A stretch of 64,000 nt of DNA from PALSA-612 sp963846915 (GTDB lineage: Bacteria; Actinomycetota; Thermoleophilia; Gaiellales; Gaiellaceae). This document shows, piece after piece, positions 8,272 through 16,430 of this stretch. The notes under the pieces were generated by a model. The model saw only the letters and a list, made by a program, of their open reading frames with translations. It did no database searches and had not been told where the DNA came from. The DNA is taken from assembly GCA_963846915.1 (NCBI GenBank), contig CAWJXV010000009.1, forward strand, positions 124,001 through 188,000, in the 5' to 3' direction. Position 1 is the stretch's first letter; the number at the start of each line of letters is the position of its first letter. A program made the position numbers and the translations under genes.

Positions 8272-9363
8272 TTGCGACGCGCCGGCGAGGACGTGATCGA
8301 CCTCGGCTTCGGCAACCCGGACGTGCCGTCCCCGGACGTTGCCGTCGAGAAGCTCACCCAGGCGGCGCAGGATCCGCGCAACCACCGCTACTCGGCGAGC
8401 CGCGGCATCCCGAACCTCCGGCGCGCGATCTGCGACCTCTACCGGCGGCGCTTCGGCGTCGAGCTCGATCCCGAGCGAGAGGCGATCACGACCATCGGCG
8501 CCAAGGAGGGTCTGTCGCACCTGATGTGGCTCCTCGTCCAGCCGGGGGACGTGGCGCTCGTGCCCGACCCGAGCTACCCGATCCATCGCTTCGCGCCCGT
8601 GCTCGCAGGTGCGGAGGTCGAGGGCTTCCGGCTCGACGGCGATCTCGGCGCCCGGCTCGAGGAGGCGCATCGACGCGCGAGCGGACGCGCCCGCACCGTG
8701 GTCGTCTCCTTCCCGCACAACCCGACCGGAGCCGTTGCGACGCCCGAGCTGATGCAGGAGATCGTCGACTTCGCGCGGGAGCGCGACCTCGTCGTCGTCC
8801 ACGATTTCGCCTACGCCGACCTCGCCTACGACGGCCACGAGCCGCCGTCGATCCTCCGGGCCGAGGGCGCCCGCGACGTGGCGATCGAGCTCTACTCGTT
8901 GACGAAGGGCTTCTCGATGGCCGGCTGGCGCGTGGGCTTCGCGGTCGGCAACGCGGACGTCCTCGCCGGCCTCGGGCGGCTCAAGTCGTACCTCGACTAC
9001 GGCACCTTCCAGCCGATCCAGATCGCGGCGATCGTGGCGATGAACGATGCGCCCGACTACCCGCTCGAGGTGTGTGAGCTCTACCGCTCGCGCCGGGACG
9101 CGCTCTGCCGCGGCCTGCAGCGCGCCGGCTGGCCGGTCGAGCCGCCGAGGGGGACGATGTTCGTCTGGGCCGAGGTGCCGGAGCGCTTCCGCGACGAGGG
9201 CTCGCACGCCTTCGCGCTACGGCTGTTGCGGGAGGCGAAGGTCGCGGTCAGCCCCGGCGCGGGCTTCGGCCCGGGCGGCGAGGGCCACGTCCGGTTCGCG
9301 CTCGTCGAGAACGAGCAGCGCATCCAGCAGGCCGTGCGCGGCATTCGTGCCGTGCTCGGCTAG
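8272..9363 (+). CDS. Class I/II PLP aminotransferase (AlaC / LL-DAP aminotransferase-like)
   Basis: Fold-type I aminotransferase. From the TTG at 8272 it has 363 residues and includes VIDLGFGNPD, FPHNPTGA, the PLP lysine in YSLTKGFSMAGWRVGF, and the C-terminal VRFAL arginine. Close to alanine/glutamate-pyruvate and LL-diaminopimelate aminotransferases; the substrate cannot be decided. Family members begin about 20 residues earlier, and that stretch is present in frame (RRVTALPPYAFAEVERVK, from about 8206), but no ATG, GTG or TTG lies between the stop at 8089 and 8272. A GTG at 8168 with a good leaderless promoter is in another frame, so one base may be missing here. The TTG start is therefore provisional. 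Confidence 0.85.
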   Translation: MRRAGEDVIDLGFGNPDVPSPDVAVEKLTQAAQDPRNHRYSASRGIPNLRRAICDLYRRRFGVELDPEREAITTIGAKEGLSHLMWLLVQPGDVALVPDPSYPIHRFAPVLAGAEVEGFRLDGDLGARLEEAHRRASGRARTVVVSFPHNPTGAVATPELMQEIVDFARERDLVVVHDFAYADLAYDGHEPPSILRAEGARDVAIELYSLTKGFSMAGWRVGFAVGNADVLAGLGRLKSYLDYGTFQPIQIAAIVAMNDAPDYPLEVCELYRSRRDALCRGLQRAGWPVEPPRGTMFVWAEVPERFRDEGSHAFALRLLREAKVAVSPGAGFGPGGEGHVRFALVENEQRIQQAVRGIRAVLG

Positions 9364-9366
9364 GCT
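9361..9366 (+). promoter_or_regulatory. Leaderless -10 box TAGGCT of leuB
   Basis: TAGGCT begins in the stop codon of the aminotransferase gene and ends 6 nt before the leuB ATG. No ribosome-binding site is present. Confidence 0.55.
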
Positions 9367-9372
9367 CGGGCG

Positions 9373-10374
9373 ATGAGGGTCGTGCTCCTGCCCGGAGACG
9401 GCATCGGGCCGGAGATCGCGGCCGCGTCCCGGCGCGTTCTCGCCGAGCTCGCGCCTGACGTCGAGCTCGAGGAGCACTCCTTCGGTGCAGCAGCCATCCG
9501 CGCGACGGGAACGCCGCTTCCCGACGACACGCTCGCGGCCTGTCTCGCCGCCGACGCCGTCCTCAAGGGCCCGATCGGCGACCCGGAGTTCGACGCCGCC
9601 GAGATCCGGCCCGAGCAGGGCCTGCTGCGGCTCCGCGCCGAGCTCGGCGTCTACGCGAACCTGCGGCCCGCGCGCGCGGACGGCGTCGACCTTCTCATCG
9701 TGCGCGAGCTGGTCGGCGGCCTCTACTACGGTGCCCGCGGCGTCCGCGACGACGGCACGGTCTTCGACACGTGCGAGTACCACCCGTCGCAGGTCGAGCG
9801 GATCGCGCGCCGCGGCTTCGAGCTCGCGGGATCGCGGCGAGGCAAGCTGACGTCGGTCGACAAGGCGAACGTGCTCGAGACGTCGCGCATGTGGCGGCGG
9901 GTCGTGCACGAGCTGGAGACGTCCTATCCGGACGTGACGCTCGAGGACATGCTGGTCGACAACGCCGCGATGCAGCTCGCGTCGGAACCCGGGCAGTTCG
10001 ACGTGATCGTCACCGACAACATGTTCGGCGACATCCTCTCGGACCTCGCGGCGGCGGTGACCGGCGGGCTCGGGCTCGCGCCCTCGGCCAGCCTCGCGGA
10101 CTCCGGACCGGGGCTCTTCGAGCCGGTGCACGGCTCGGCGCCGGACATCGCGGGCCGCGGGATCGCCAACCCGGCGGCGATGCTCCGGTCGACGGCGCTC
10201 CTCCTCGAGCACGCAGCCGGCAGGCCTGACGAGGCGGCAGCGCTCGAGACGGCCGTCGACGCGGCGCTGCTCGCAGCCCCGACGCCCGATCTCGGCGGCT
10301 CGGCCACCACCGAGGAGCTGACCGGAGCCGTCCTCGGCGCGTTGACGGGCTCACCGACCGCGCGTACCCTGTAG
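9373..10374 (+). CDS. leuB: 3-isopropylmalate dehydrogenase
   Basis: A 333-residue NAD-dependent beta-decarboxylating dehydrogenase of leucine synthesis. It shows LLPGDGIGPEI at the N-terminus, the substrate loop LLRLRAELGVYANLRPAR with the Arg residues, IVRELVGGLYYG, KANVLETSRMWR with the catalytic lysine, and the metal/NAD region VTDNMFGDILSDLAA and EPVHGSAPDIAG. The compact length fits the short LeuB subfamily; a homoisocitrate or tartrate dehydrogenase is less likely given VRELVGG. Other leu genes are not in the window. It starts leaderless and is followed by the pheA leader region. Confidence 0.92.
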   Translation: MRVVLLPGDGIGPEIAAASRRVLAELAPDVELEEHSFGAAAIRATGTPLPDDTLAACLAADAVLKGPIGDPEFDAAEIRPEQGLLRLRAELGVYANLRPARADGVDLLIVRELVGGLYYGARGVRDDGTVFDTCEYHPSQVERIARRGFELAGSRRGKLTSVDKANVLETSRMWRRVVHELETSYPDVTLEDMLVDNAAMQLASEPGQFDVIVTDNMFGDILSDLAAAVTGGLGLAPSASLADSGPGLFEPVHGSAPDIAGRGIANPAAMLRSTALLLEHAAGRPDEAAALETAVDAALLAAPTPDLGGSATTEELTGAVLGALTGSPTARTL

Positions 10375-10379
10375 CGCTC

Positions 10380-10436
10380 ATGGCGCTCCGCCGCGACCAG
10401 CTCTCGTTCTTCGTCGCGCGCATCTTTATGCGCTAG
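10380..10436 (+). CDS. Putative pheA leader peptide (18 aa, three Phe)
   Basis: A short ORF, MALRRDQLSFFVARIFMR, sits 70 bp before pheA. Three of its 18 codons encode phenylalanine, two in tandem, and its TAG stop lies inside the first arm of an 11-bp hairpin. A TACCCT box lies 9 nt before its ATG. This arrangement is what ribosome-dependent attenuation of a phenylalanine gene needs, and a clear Trp equivalent occurs in front of trpE in the same window. It has no homology support. Confidence 0.5.
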   Translation: MALRRDQLSFFVARIFMR

Positions 10437-10470
10437 CCGGCGCGCCGTCCTTCCGCACACGCCGGCTAGC
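10432..10470 (+). promoter_or_regulatory. Stem-loop overlapping the Phe leader stop
   Basis: GCTAGCCGGCG (10432-10442) pairs perfectly with CGCCGGCTAGC (10460-10470) over a 17-nt loop. A competing 7-bp pairing joins GCTCCGC near the start of the leader ORF to GCGGAGC (about 10478-10484), close to the pheA ribosome-binding site GGAG. No T-run follows, so control may act on translation rather than termination. Confidence 0.5.
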
Positions 10471-10505
10471 AATCTCCGCGGAGCCCTTCGACGCTTGGAG
10501 CCTCG

Positions 10506-11363
10506 ATGAACGTCACCGATAGACCAGTTGCAGTCGCCTATCCGGGCCGGGACGGCGCCCACAGCGCCGCCGCCTGCGAGCGCCTGTTCCCCGGCGGCGC
10601 CGACCTGCGGCCTCTGCCCAGCTTCCTCGCCGTCGCCGAGGCGACCGCGGGCGGCGAGGTCGACTTCGGCGTGCTGCCGATCGAGAGCTCGCTGGCCGGC
10701 TCGGTCGCCGAGACGCACGACCTGCTCCACGAGTACCCGCTCTCGATCGTGGCCGAGACCGCGCTTCGCATCCGCCACTGCCTCGTCGCGCTCGGCGACG
10801 TCGCACTCGAGGAGATCCGCGTGGTCCGATCGCACCCGGTCGCGCTCGACCAGTGCCGCGCGCTCGTCGCGGGGATGCCTTGGGCGACGGCAATCGCAGC
10901 GGCGACGACGGCCGACGCCGCCCGACAGGTCGCAGCGAGCGGCGATCCCGCGCAGGCAGCGATCGCCAGCGAGCGCGCCGCACAGCTCCACGGCCTGACC
11001 GTGGTCGCCGGCGACGTCGGCGACCACCCCGAGGCGTACACGCGCTTCGTCTCGCTCTCGACGTACACGCGCATCGACCGGGAAGCCGAGGAATGGCGCA
11101 CCGCGTTCACCTTCGTCACCGATCACTCTCCGGGCGCGCTCTACCGAGCGATCGAGCCGTTCGGGCGCCTGCGCATCGACCTGCACCAGCTCGTCTCGCG
11201 CCCGATTCCGAAGACGCCGTGGCGCTACCGCTTCGACGCCGTCCTCGCCGGCCACCCGCTCGACCCGATCGTCAGCGAGGCGCTGCGCGAGCTGCGCGAG
11301 CGCACGCGGCGGCTGCAGGTGTTCGGCTCCTACCCCGCCCGTCGCGACGTGGAGGACGAGTGA
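10506..11363 (+). CDS. pheA: Prephenate dehydratase
   Basis: A 285-residue monofunctional PheA that converts prephenate to phenylpyruvate. The N-terminal periplasmic-binding-like catalytic domain shows AVAYPGRDGAHS, FGVLPIESSLAGSV and the catalytic TRF motif (AYTRFVSLS). A C-terminal ACT domain from about 195 (TAFTFVTDHSPGALYRAIEPF) would bind phenylalanine for feedback inhibition; the ESRP motif of the family is represented only by LVSRPI. The ATG follows TTGGAG. It overlaps the chorismate mutase gene by 4 bp, so two consecutive steps of phenylalanine synthesis are coupled. Confidence 0.92.
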   Translation: MNVTDRPVAVAYPGRDGAHSAAACERLFPGGADLRPLPSFLAVAEATAGGEVDFGVLPIESSLAGSVAETHDLLHEYPLSIVAETALRIRHCLVALGDVALEEIRVVRSHPVALDQCRALVAGMPWATAIAAATTADAARQVAASGDPAQAAIASERAAQLHGLTVVAGDVGDHPEAYTRFVSLSTYTRIDREAEEWRTAFTFVTDHSPGALYRAIEPFGRLRIDLHQLVSRPIPKTPWRYRFDAVLAGHPLDPIVSEALRELRERTRRLQVFGSYPARRDVEDE

Positions 11364-11629
11364 CCGACGCGGAGCTCGATCGCCTGCGCAGGGAGGTCGC
11401 CGCGGCAGATCGCGAGATTCTCGGGCTGGTCAACCGGCGGCTCGGGCTCGTCCGCGAGATCCGGGCACACAAGCAGGCACACGGGCTTGCCTTCCTCGAC
11501 CCGGGCCAGGAGGAGCGGCTACTGGCGCGGCTGCACGACGAGAACGGCGGCCCGCTCTCGGCCGAGGGAGTCGAGCGGCTGTTCCGGGGAATCCTCGACC
11601 TCGTCAAGCGCGAGCTCGGAAGCCACTAG
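11360..11629 (+). CDS. Chorismate mutase, AroQ type
   Basis: An 89-residue all-helical chorismate mutase converting chorismate to prephenate. Helix 1 reads LDRLRREVAAADREILGLVNRRLGLVREIRAHK, with the Arg, Lys and hydrophobic pattern of AroQ enzymes, and the C-terminal helix carries the glutamate region SAEGVERLFRGILDLVKREL. The GTG start overlaps the pheA stop (GTGA). The two enzymes are fused in E. coli PheA but are separate here. The stop overlaps the convergent hisIE end by 4 bp. Confidence 0.88.
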   Translation: MTDAELDRLRREVAAADREILGLVNRRLGLVREIRAHKQAHGLAFLDPGQEERLLARLHDENGGPLSAEGVERLFRGILDLVKRELGSH

Positions 11630-12174
11630 CGCATCCGGCGCCGGAGCTCGGCCTCGACGTCGTCCGGGTCGAGCCCACGCGCGGCGAGCAGGACGTAGGA
11701 GTGAAACCAGAGATCGGCGAGCTCCTCGACCAGCCGCTCGTCGCTCTCCGTCGCGCCCGCGAGCGCCGCCTCGACACCCTCCTCGCCCACCTTCTGCGCA
11801 GCCGCCGACGGGCCCCTTTCCAGGAGGCCTGCCACATACGAGCCCTCCGGACGTTCCTGCGCGCGCTCGGCCACGCGGCGCCACAGCCACGGCGCGAAGC
11901 AGGAGCGCGAGCCGGTGTGGCAGGCCGGCCCGGCCGGCCGCACACGGAGCAGAATCGCGTCGCCGTCGCAGTCGTCGCGGATCTCCTCGACGGCGAGCGT
12001 GTTGCCGGACGTCGCGCCCTTGTGCCAGAGCTCGCGGCGGCTGCGGCTCCAGAACCAGGCCTCGCCTGTCTCGCGGGTGCGCCGAAGCGCGTCGGCATCC
12101 ATCCACGCCAGCATCAACACGCGCCCGTCGTCCGCGTCCTGGACGATCGCCGGAGTCAGGTCCGGATCGGCCAT
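11626..12174 (-). CDS. hisIE: Phosphoribosyl-AMP cyclohydrolase / phosphoribosyl-ATP pyrophosphatase
   Basis: A 182-residue bifunctional HisI-HisE protein for steps two and three of histidine synthesis. The HisI half (to about residue 95) has VLMLAWMDADAL, the WHKGATSGN signature, DCDGDAIL and the zinc-site CHTGSRSCF. The HisE half has a GPSAAAQKVGEEGVEAALAG region and the acidic EELADLWFHSYVLL helix typical of MazG-like pyrophosphatases. Many Actinomycetota encode the two separately, so the fusion is informative. It is the last gene of the minus-strand his operon and overlaps hisF by 19 bp. Confidence 0.93.
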   Translation of the reverse strand: MADPDLTPAIVQDADDGRVLMLAWMDADALRRTRETGEAWFWSRSRRELWHKGATSGNTLAVEEIRDDCDGDAILLRVRPAGPACHTGSRSCFAPWLWRRVAERAQERPEGSYVAGLLERGPSAAAQKVGEEGVEAALAGATESDERLVEELADLWFHSYVLLAARGLDPDDVEAELRRRMR

Positions 12175-12896
12175 CCGTCCTCCTCGAGCTCGCGCTTCAG
12201 GACCGGCAGCCGCTCCGGATCCTCGTGGACGATGGACGCGAGCAGAGCTGCCTCGGCCCCGGCGGCGAAGGCCTCGGACAGATGCCTTGCACAGCCCGCG
12301 CCGCCCGACGCGATCACGGGCACGCCGACCGCGCCGGCGATCGCTGCCGTCAGCTCCAGGTCATAGCCGTCGCGTGTGCCGTCGGCGTCGATCGAGGTGA
12401 CAAGCAGCTCGCCTGCGCCTCGGGCTGCGGCCTCCGCTGCCCAGGCGACCGCGTCGATGCCGCGAGGGTTCCGGCCCGCGTGGGTCACGACCTCGCCGCC
12501 GCGCGCGTCGATTGCGCACACGACCGCCTGGGAGCCGAACGCGTCGGCGAGGCTCTCGAGCAGGCCCGGCTCGTCGAGCGCCGCACGGTTGACAGCGACC
12601 TTGTCGGCGCCGGCGCGGAGCAGCGCGAGTCCGTCGGGGACCGAGCCGACACCGCCGCCGACGGTGAACGGGATCGTGAGCTCCGCCGCGGCGCGGTCGA
12701 CGAGCTCGAGCAGCGGCCCGCGGCTCTCCAGCGTCGCCGTGATGTCGAGGAAGACGAGCTCGTCGGCTCCGAGATCCGAGTAGCGCGTCGCGAGCTCGAC
12801 CGGATCGCCCATGTCCCTCAGATTCTCGAACCGCACGCCCTTGACGACACGGCCGTCGGCGACATCGAGGCAGGGGATCACGCGCTTCTTGACCAC
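12156..12896 (-). CDS. hisF: Imidazole glycerol phosphate synthase, cyclase subunit
   Basis: A 246-residue TIM barrel that, with HisH, forms the imidazole ring and releases AICAR. The catalytic aspartates are in IPCLDVADGRVVKG (Asp11) and CAIDARGG (near 130). The phosphate-binding loops GGGVGS and ASGGAG are present. Length equals the family norm. The 5' end overlaps hisH by 19 bp and the 3' end overlaps hisIE by 19 bp, so synthase subunits are translated together. Confidence 0.95.
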   Translation of the reverse strand: MVKKRVIPCLDVADGRVVKGVRFENLRDMGDPVELATRYSDLGADELVFLDITATLESRGPLLELVDRAAAELTIPFTVGGGVGSVPDGLALLRAGADKVAVNRAALDEPGLLESLADAFGSQAVVCAIDARGGEVVTHAGRNPRGIDAVAWAAEAAARGAGELLVTSIDADGTRDGYDLELTAAIAGAVGVPVIASGGAGCARHLSEAFAAGAEAALLASIVHEDPERLPVLKRELEEDGWPIRT

Positions 12897-13480
12897 CGCA
12901 GGACCCCGGAGAGCGCGCGGGCGCCGGCCGGGCCGCTCCGCTCGGGATGGAACTGGAAGCCGACCAGGAGCCCGGATTCGACCGCCGCGACGATGCGCCC
13001 ATCGTGATCGACCTCGGCCGAAGTCGCGGTGTCGTCGGCGGGCTGTGCAGCGTAGGAGTGGGCGAAGTAGACGTCGGCGCCGTCGAGGTCCGCGAGCACC
13101 GTGCTCCCGGGCCGCGCCGTGAGCGTGTTCCAGCCCATGTGCGGCACGCGGCGCGCCTCGAGCCGTCGCACGGGCCCGCTGAGAAGACCGAGCCCGGCGC
13201 CGCCTTCCTCGCTGTCCTCGAACAGGAGTTGCATGCCGACGCAGATGCCGACGAGCGGACGCCCCTGGTCTGCTCGCTCTCGCAGCGCCTCGGCGACACC
13301 GGTTCGCGCGAGCCCCTCGGCCGCGCTCGCCACGTGACCGACCCCGGCGACGAATGCGATCGGCGCCTCACGGACGTCGTGCGAATCCGTGGTCACAAAC
13401 GGCTCTGCCCCCGCGCGCTCGAGCGCGGAGCAGAGGCTGCGCAGGTTGCCGGCGCCGTAGTCGGCGACCGCGACCCTCAC
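12878..13480 (-). CDS. hisH: Imidazole glycerol phosphate synthase, glutaminase subunit
   Basis: A 200-residue class I glutamine amidotransferase supplying ammonia to HisF. The nucleophile Cys80 lies in GICVGMQLLFEDSEE, and the His-Glu of the triad lie in GFQFHPERSG. The GTG start was chosen because the conserved VAVADYGAGNLRSL begins directly after it; the frame is open further upstream without similarity. Near residue 44 the usual PGVGAF is replaced by AGVGHVA, a mild departure in the oxyanion-strand region. A 181-bp gap separates it from hisB, unlike the overlapping genes around it. Confidence 0.9.
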   Translation of the reverse strand: MRVAVADYGAGNLRSLCSALERAGAEPFVTTDSHDVREAPIAFVAGVGHVASAAEGLARTGVAEALRERADQGRPLVGICVGMQLLFEDSEEGGAGLGLLSGPVRRLEARRVPHMGWNTLTARPGSTVLADLDGADVYFAHSYAAQPADDTATSAEVDHDGRIVAAVESGLLVGFQFHPERSGPAGARALSGVLRWSRSA

Positions 13481-13661
13481 GTCCGCTCCCGACGCTGTGG
13501 GCGAGAAGTCCCACAATCGACACGAAGCCGGCACAGGTTCGCGCGCCCTGCGGCGATACGCTGAACGCGGGTGGCGGGTGGTCTTCCTCCCCACCCTGGG
13601 TGGGGAATGCGCGCCCTTCCGGCCGCGCAGGCCATGGCTCGCGTCGACCCGGCTCGATGGG
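13481..13661. other. 181-bp non-coding gap inside the his operon
   Basis: No supported gene lies here. It contains a perfect inverted repeat CCCCACCC-T-GGGTGGGG (13589-13605) and a weaker one, TGTGGG (13496-13501) with CCCACA (13510-13515), just before hisH. The tail of the hisC reading frame passes through it but encodes only low-complexity arginine-rich sequence. It may hold a secondary promoter or an mRNA-processing hairpin for hisH-hisF-hisIE. Confidence 0.5.
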
Positions 13662-15264
13662 TCACAGCGCGCCCTTCGTCGAGCCTGGGCCCGCCGGCGT
13701 CGTGGCAGGAGCGCACGCTTCCGCGAGTGCGCGGCCCAGCGCCTTGAACGCGGCTTCGGCGACGTGGTGGTCGTCCTCGCCGGCGGCCTCGACGTGCACC
13801 GTGCAGCCGGCCTCGATCGCGAACCGTTCGAGCGCGTGCGGCAGAAGCGTCAGCGCGAGCCCGCCGACGCGGTCGCCCGTGAACTCGAGGCGGATCTCCG
13901 CATGCGGCCGGCGGACGAGGTCGACGACGGCGGTCGCACGAGCCTCGTCCATCGGCACCGTCGCTGCGCCGTACCGGGTCAAGCCCTCGCGGCCGCCGAG
14001 CGCCTCGCGCAGCGCGACGCCGACGGCCGCCATCACGTCCTCGACGGTGTGGTGCTCGTCGACACCGAGGTCGCCGCCCGCGATCACCTCCAGGTCGAGG
14101 CCCCCGTGGAAGGCCAGCTGCGCCAGCAGATGGTCGAGGAAGCCGACACCGGTGCGCGTGCGTGAGCGCCGCCTTCCTTCCAGCGAGAGCGAGACGCGTA
14201 GCGCCGTCTCCGCCGTCGTGCGCACGACCAGCGCCGAGCGCACGGCCGATGGTTCGGCGGCGGCCCCGAGCGCGGCGAGCAGGCGGTCGTTCTCGGCCGG
14301 CAAGCGCGGCGTGATCCGTATCGCGTCGTCGTAGCGGCGGACGACGAGCCCCTGCGCTTCGAGCCGGTCGGCCAACTCGGGCGCATCCTCGACCGGCACG
14401 TAGACGAAGTTCGCGAACGAGCGCGGGCACGCGAACCCGGCGGCGAGGAGCGCGTCTCGCATCCGCTCGCGCTCGGCGACCTCGGACTCGACGTCGAGCT
14501 CGGGCTCGCGAAGCGCCGCGGCCGCGATCCGCGCGGCCGGCGCCGAGACCGGGGCGGGCGCCCGCCTGCGGTCGAGCTCGGCGGCAAGGGACGCCGACGC
14601 GACCGCGTACCCGACCCGCAGCGCCGCGAAGCCGAACGCCTTCGACAGGCTCCGCAGCGCGACCAGGTTGGGCACCTCGCGCACGAACGGGACGACCGTG
14701 CGTCCCGCGTACTCGAAGTACGCCTCGTCGACCGCGACGACCGCGTCGGGCAGCGCGCCCGCGAGCGCCGCGATCGACCTCCGGCTCGACCAGCCGGCCG
14801 GTCGGGTTCGCCGGGTTGCAGACCCAGACGACGTCGACGCCTGCGAGCGCGTCGGGATCGAGCGCCGCGTCGATCACCTCGGCGCCCTCGATTCCGGCGG
14901 CAATCGCGTACAGCGGGTAGGTCGGGACCTGCACCGCGGCGGTTCGACCGGGGCCGAGAAACGTCCGGGCCACGAGCCCGATCAGGTCGTCGGCGCCGGC
15001 CCCGACGACGATCTCCTCCGGGTCGACGCCCGCATACGATGCGGCTGCCTGACACAGCTCGCGATAGGTGCCCTCCGGATACTCGTTCAGCGCCGCGAAG
15101 CTCTCGCCGAGCGGCACGACCGGAACCCCGGGGAGCGGCGGCACGTTCGCGTCGAAGCGCAGCACCTCCGCGACTCCGAGACCGTTCGCGGCCGCAACCT
15201 CCGTCGCCGTCCGCGCCCAGACGTACGGCGCGAAGCCGTCCGCGAGCGGGCGGGCGAGCGTCAC
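13662..15264 (-). CDS. HisC-HisB fusion: histidinol-phosphate aminotransferase and IGP dehydratase (frameshifted)
   Basis: The 5' part encodes a HisC aminotransferase (RFDANVPPLPG, VPTYPLYA, CNPANPTG, DEAYFEYAG, PLP lysine in SLSKAFG). It runs without a stop into a complete imidazoleglycerol-phosphate dehydratase (RTTAET, TGVGFLDHLLAQLAFHGG, DEHHTVED, VPMDEA, DDHHVAEAAFKAL). The two halves catalyse steps eight and seven of histidine synthesis. Near 14772-14779 one extra base shifts the frame between EPEV and IAALAGALPD, so the aminotransferase is split as assembled; removing it would give about 533 residues. The fusion joint itself lies downstream of that point and is in one frame. The GTG start overlaps the hisD stop. 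Confidence 0.88.
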
Positions 15265-16430
15265 CCCGCCACCTGCGCGAACCGTGCCTCGACCGCCGCC
15301 GCGTGGAGCGGCAGGCCCTCGGCTGCGGCGAGCGCGGCGACCGTCTCGCGCATCGCGTCGAGCCCCTCGGGTGTCGCCGACACGACCTGGGTCGACTTCA
15401 GGAACGCTTCGAGGCCCAGCCCGCCGGCGGCGCGCGCGAGACCGCCCGTCGGCAGCACGTGGTTGGCCCCCGCCGCGTAGTCGCCGACGACCGCGGGGGC
15501 CGACGGTCCGAGGAAGATCGAGCCCGCGTTCCGCACCCGCGCCGCGGCCGCGCGAGGATCGGCGACGTGGAGCTCGAGGTGCTCGGGCGCGTACTCGTCG
15601 GAGCGCGTGAGCGCCTCGTCGAGCGAGCCGACGACCTCGATCTGCACCTGCTCCCAGCCCGCCGTCAGTCGCTCGACGTATGCAGCGAGCGCCGCGCTCG
15701 TCGTGACGAGAATGCACTCCGAGTCGGGCCCATGCTCGGCCTGCGCGAGCAGGTCGGCGGCGCAGAGTTCGGCGTCGGCCGTCTCGTCGGCCACGACCAG
15801 CACCTCGCTCGGCCCGGCCGGGAGGTCGATGCCGACCCGTCCCGAGACGAGGAGCTTGGCGGCCGCCACCCAGCGGTTGCCCGGGCCGACGATCTTGTCG
15901 ACCGCCGGAATCGTCTCCGTGCCGTAGGCGAGCGCCGCGATCGCCTGCGCGCCGCCGACCGCGTAGATCTCGTCGATCCCGAGCTCACGGGCCGCCGCGA
16001 GCAGCACGGCGGGCGGCCGCGGCGAGACGACCGCGATCCGCTGGACTCCCGCGAGCTGCGCGGGCACGACGGCCATCACCAGCGACGACGGGTACGCCGC
16101 GCGACCGCCCGGGGCGTAGACGCCGACCGCTCTGATCGGCAGAAACCGGCGCGAGCTCTCGACTCCCGGGTAGGTCGACACGGTCGTGTCGGCGGGACGC
16201 TGCGGCTCGTGGAAGGCACGTACGGCGACCGCGAGCCGGCGGAGCGCAGCAAGGAAGGCCGGCTCGGCCTCCGCGCCGGCGATGGCGTCCGCGGGAACGC
16301 GTAGAGCCGGCGGCCGCTCGCCGTCGAGGCGCTCCGTCCAGTCCATGACCGCCTCGTCACCGCGGTCGCGCACATCGGCGACGATCTCGGCGGCGCGCGG
16401 CAGGGCATCGGCGACGTCGACGCGCGTCAC
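15261..16430 (-). CDS. hisD: Histidinol dehydrogenase
   Basis: A 389-residue zinc- and NAD-dependent enzyme that oxidises histidinol to histidine in two steps. Motifs: YAPGGRAAYPSSLVM, GGAQAIAALAYGT, VGPGNRWVAAAK, GPSEVLVVAD, AEHGPDS and the catalytic Glu-His of YAPEHLEL. The GTG overlaps the hisG stop as GTGA. The protein is about 40 residues shorter at the N-terminus than the usual 430, beginning directly at the helix before RGDEAVMDWTERLDG, so either a short subfamily or an upstream alternative start inside hisG is possible. Confidence 0.92.
   Translation of the reverse strand: MTRVDVADALPRAAEIVADVRDRGDEAVMDWTERLDGERPPALRVPADAIAGAEAEPAFLAALRRLAVAVRAFHEPQRPADTTVSTYPGVESSRRFLPIRAVGVYAPGGRAAYPSSLVMAVVPAQLAGVQRIAVVSPRPPAVLLAAARELGIDEIYAVGGAQAIAALAYGTETIPAVDKIVGPGNRWVAAAKLLVSGRVGIDLPAGPSEVLVVADETADAELCAADLLAQAEHGPDSECILVTTSAALAAYVERLTAGWEQVQIEVVGSLDEALTRSDEYAPEHLELHVADPRAAAARVRNAGSIFLGPSAPAVVGDYAAGANHVLPTGGLARAAGGLGLEAFLKSTQVVSATPEGLDAMRETVAALAAAEGLPLHAAAVEARFAQVAG

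Noticed and set aside
13477..13661. Small protein gene between hisB and hisH from the continuing hisC frame
   Set aside because: The peptide is arginine-rich without motifs and is only the leftover frame after the hisC frameshift.
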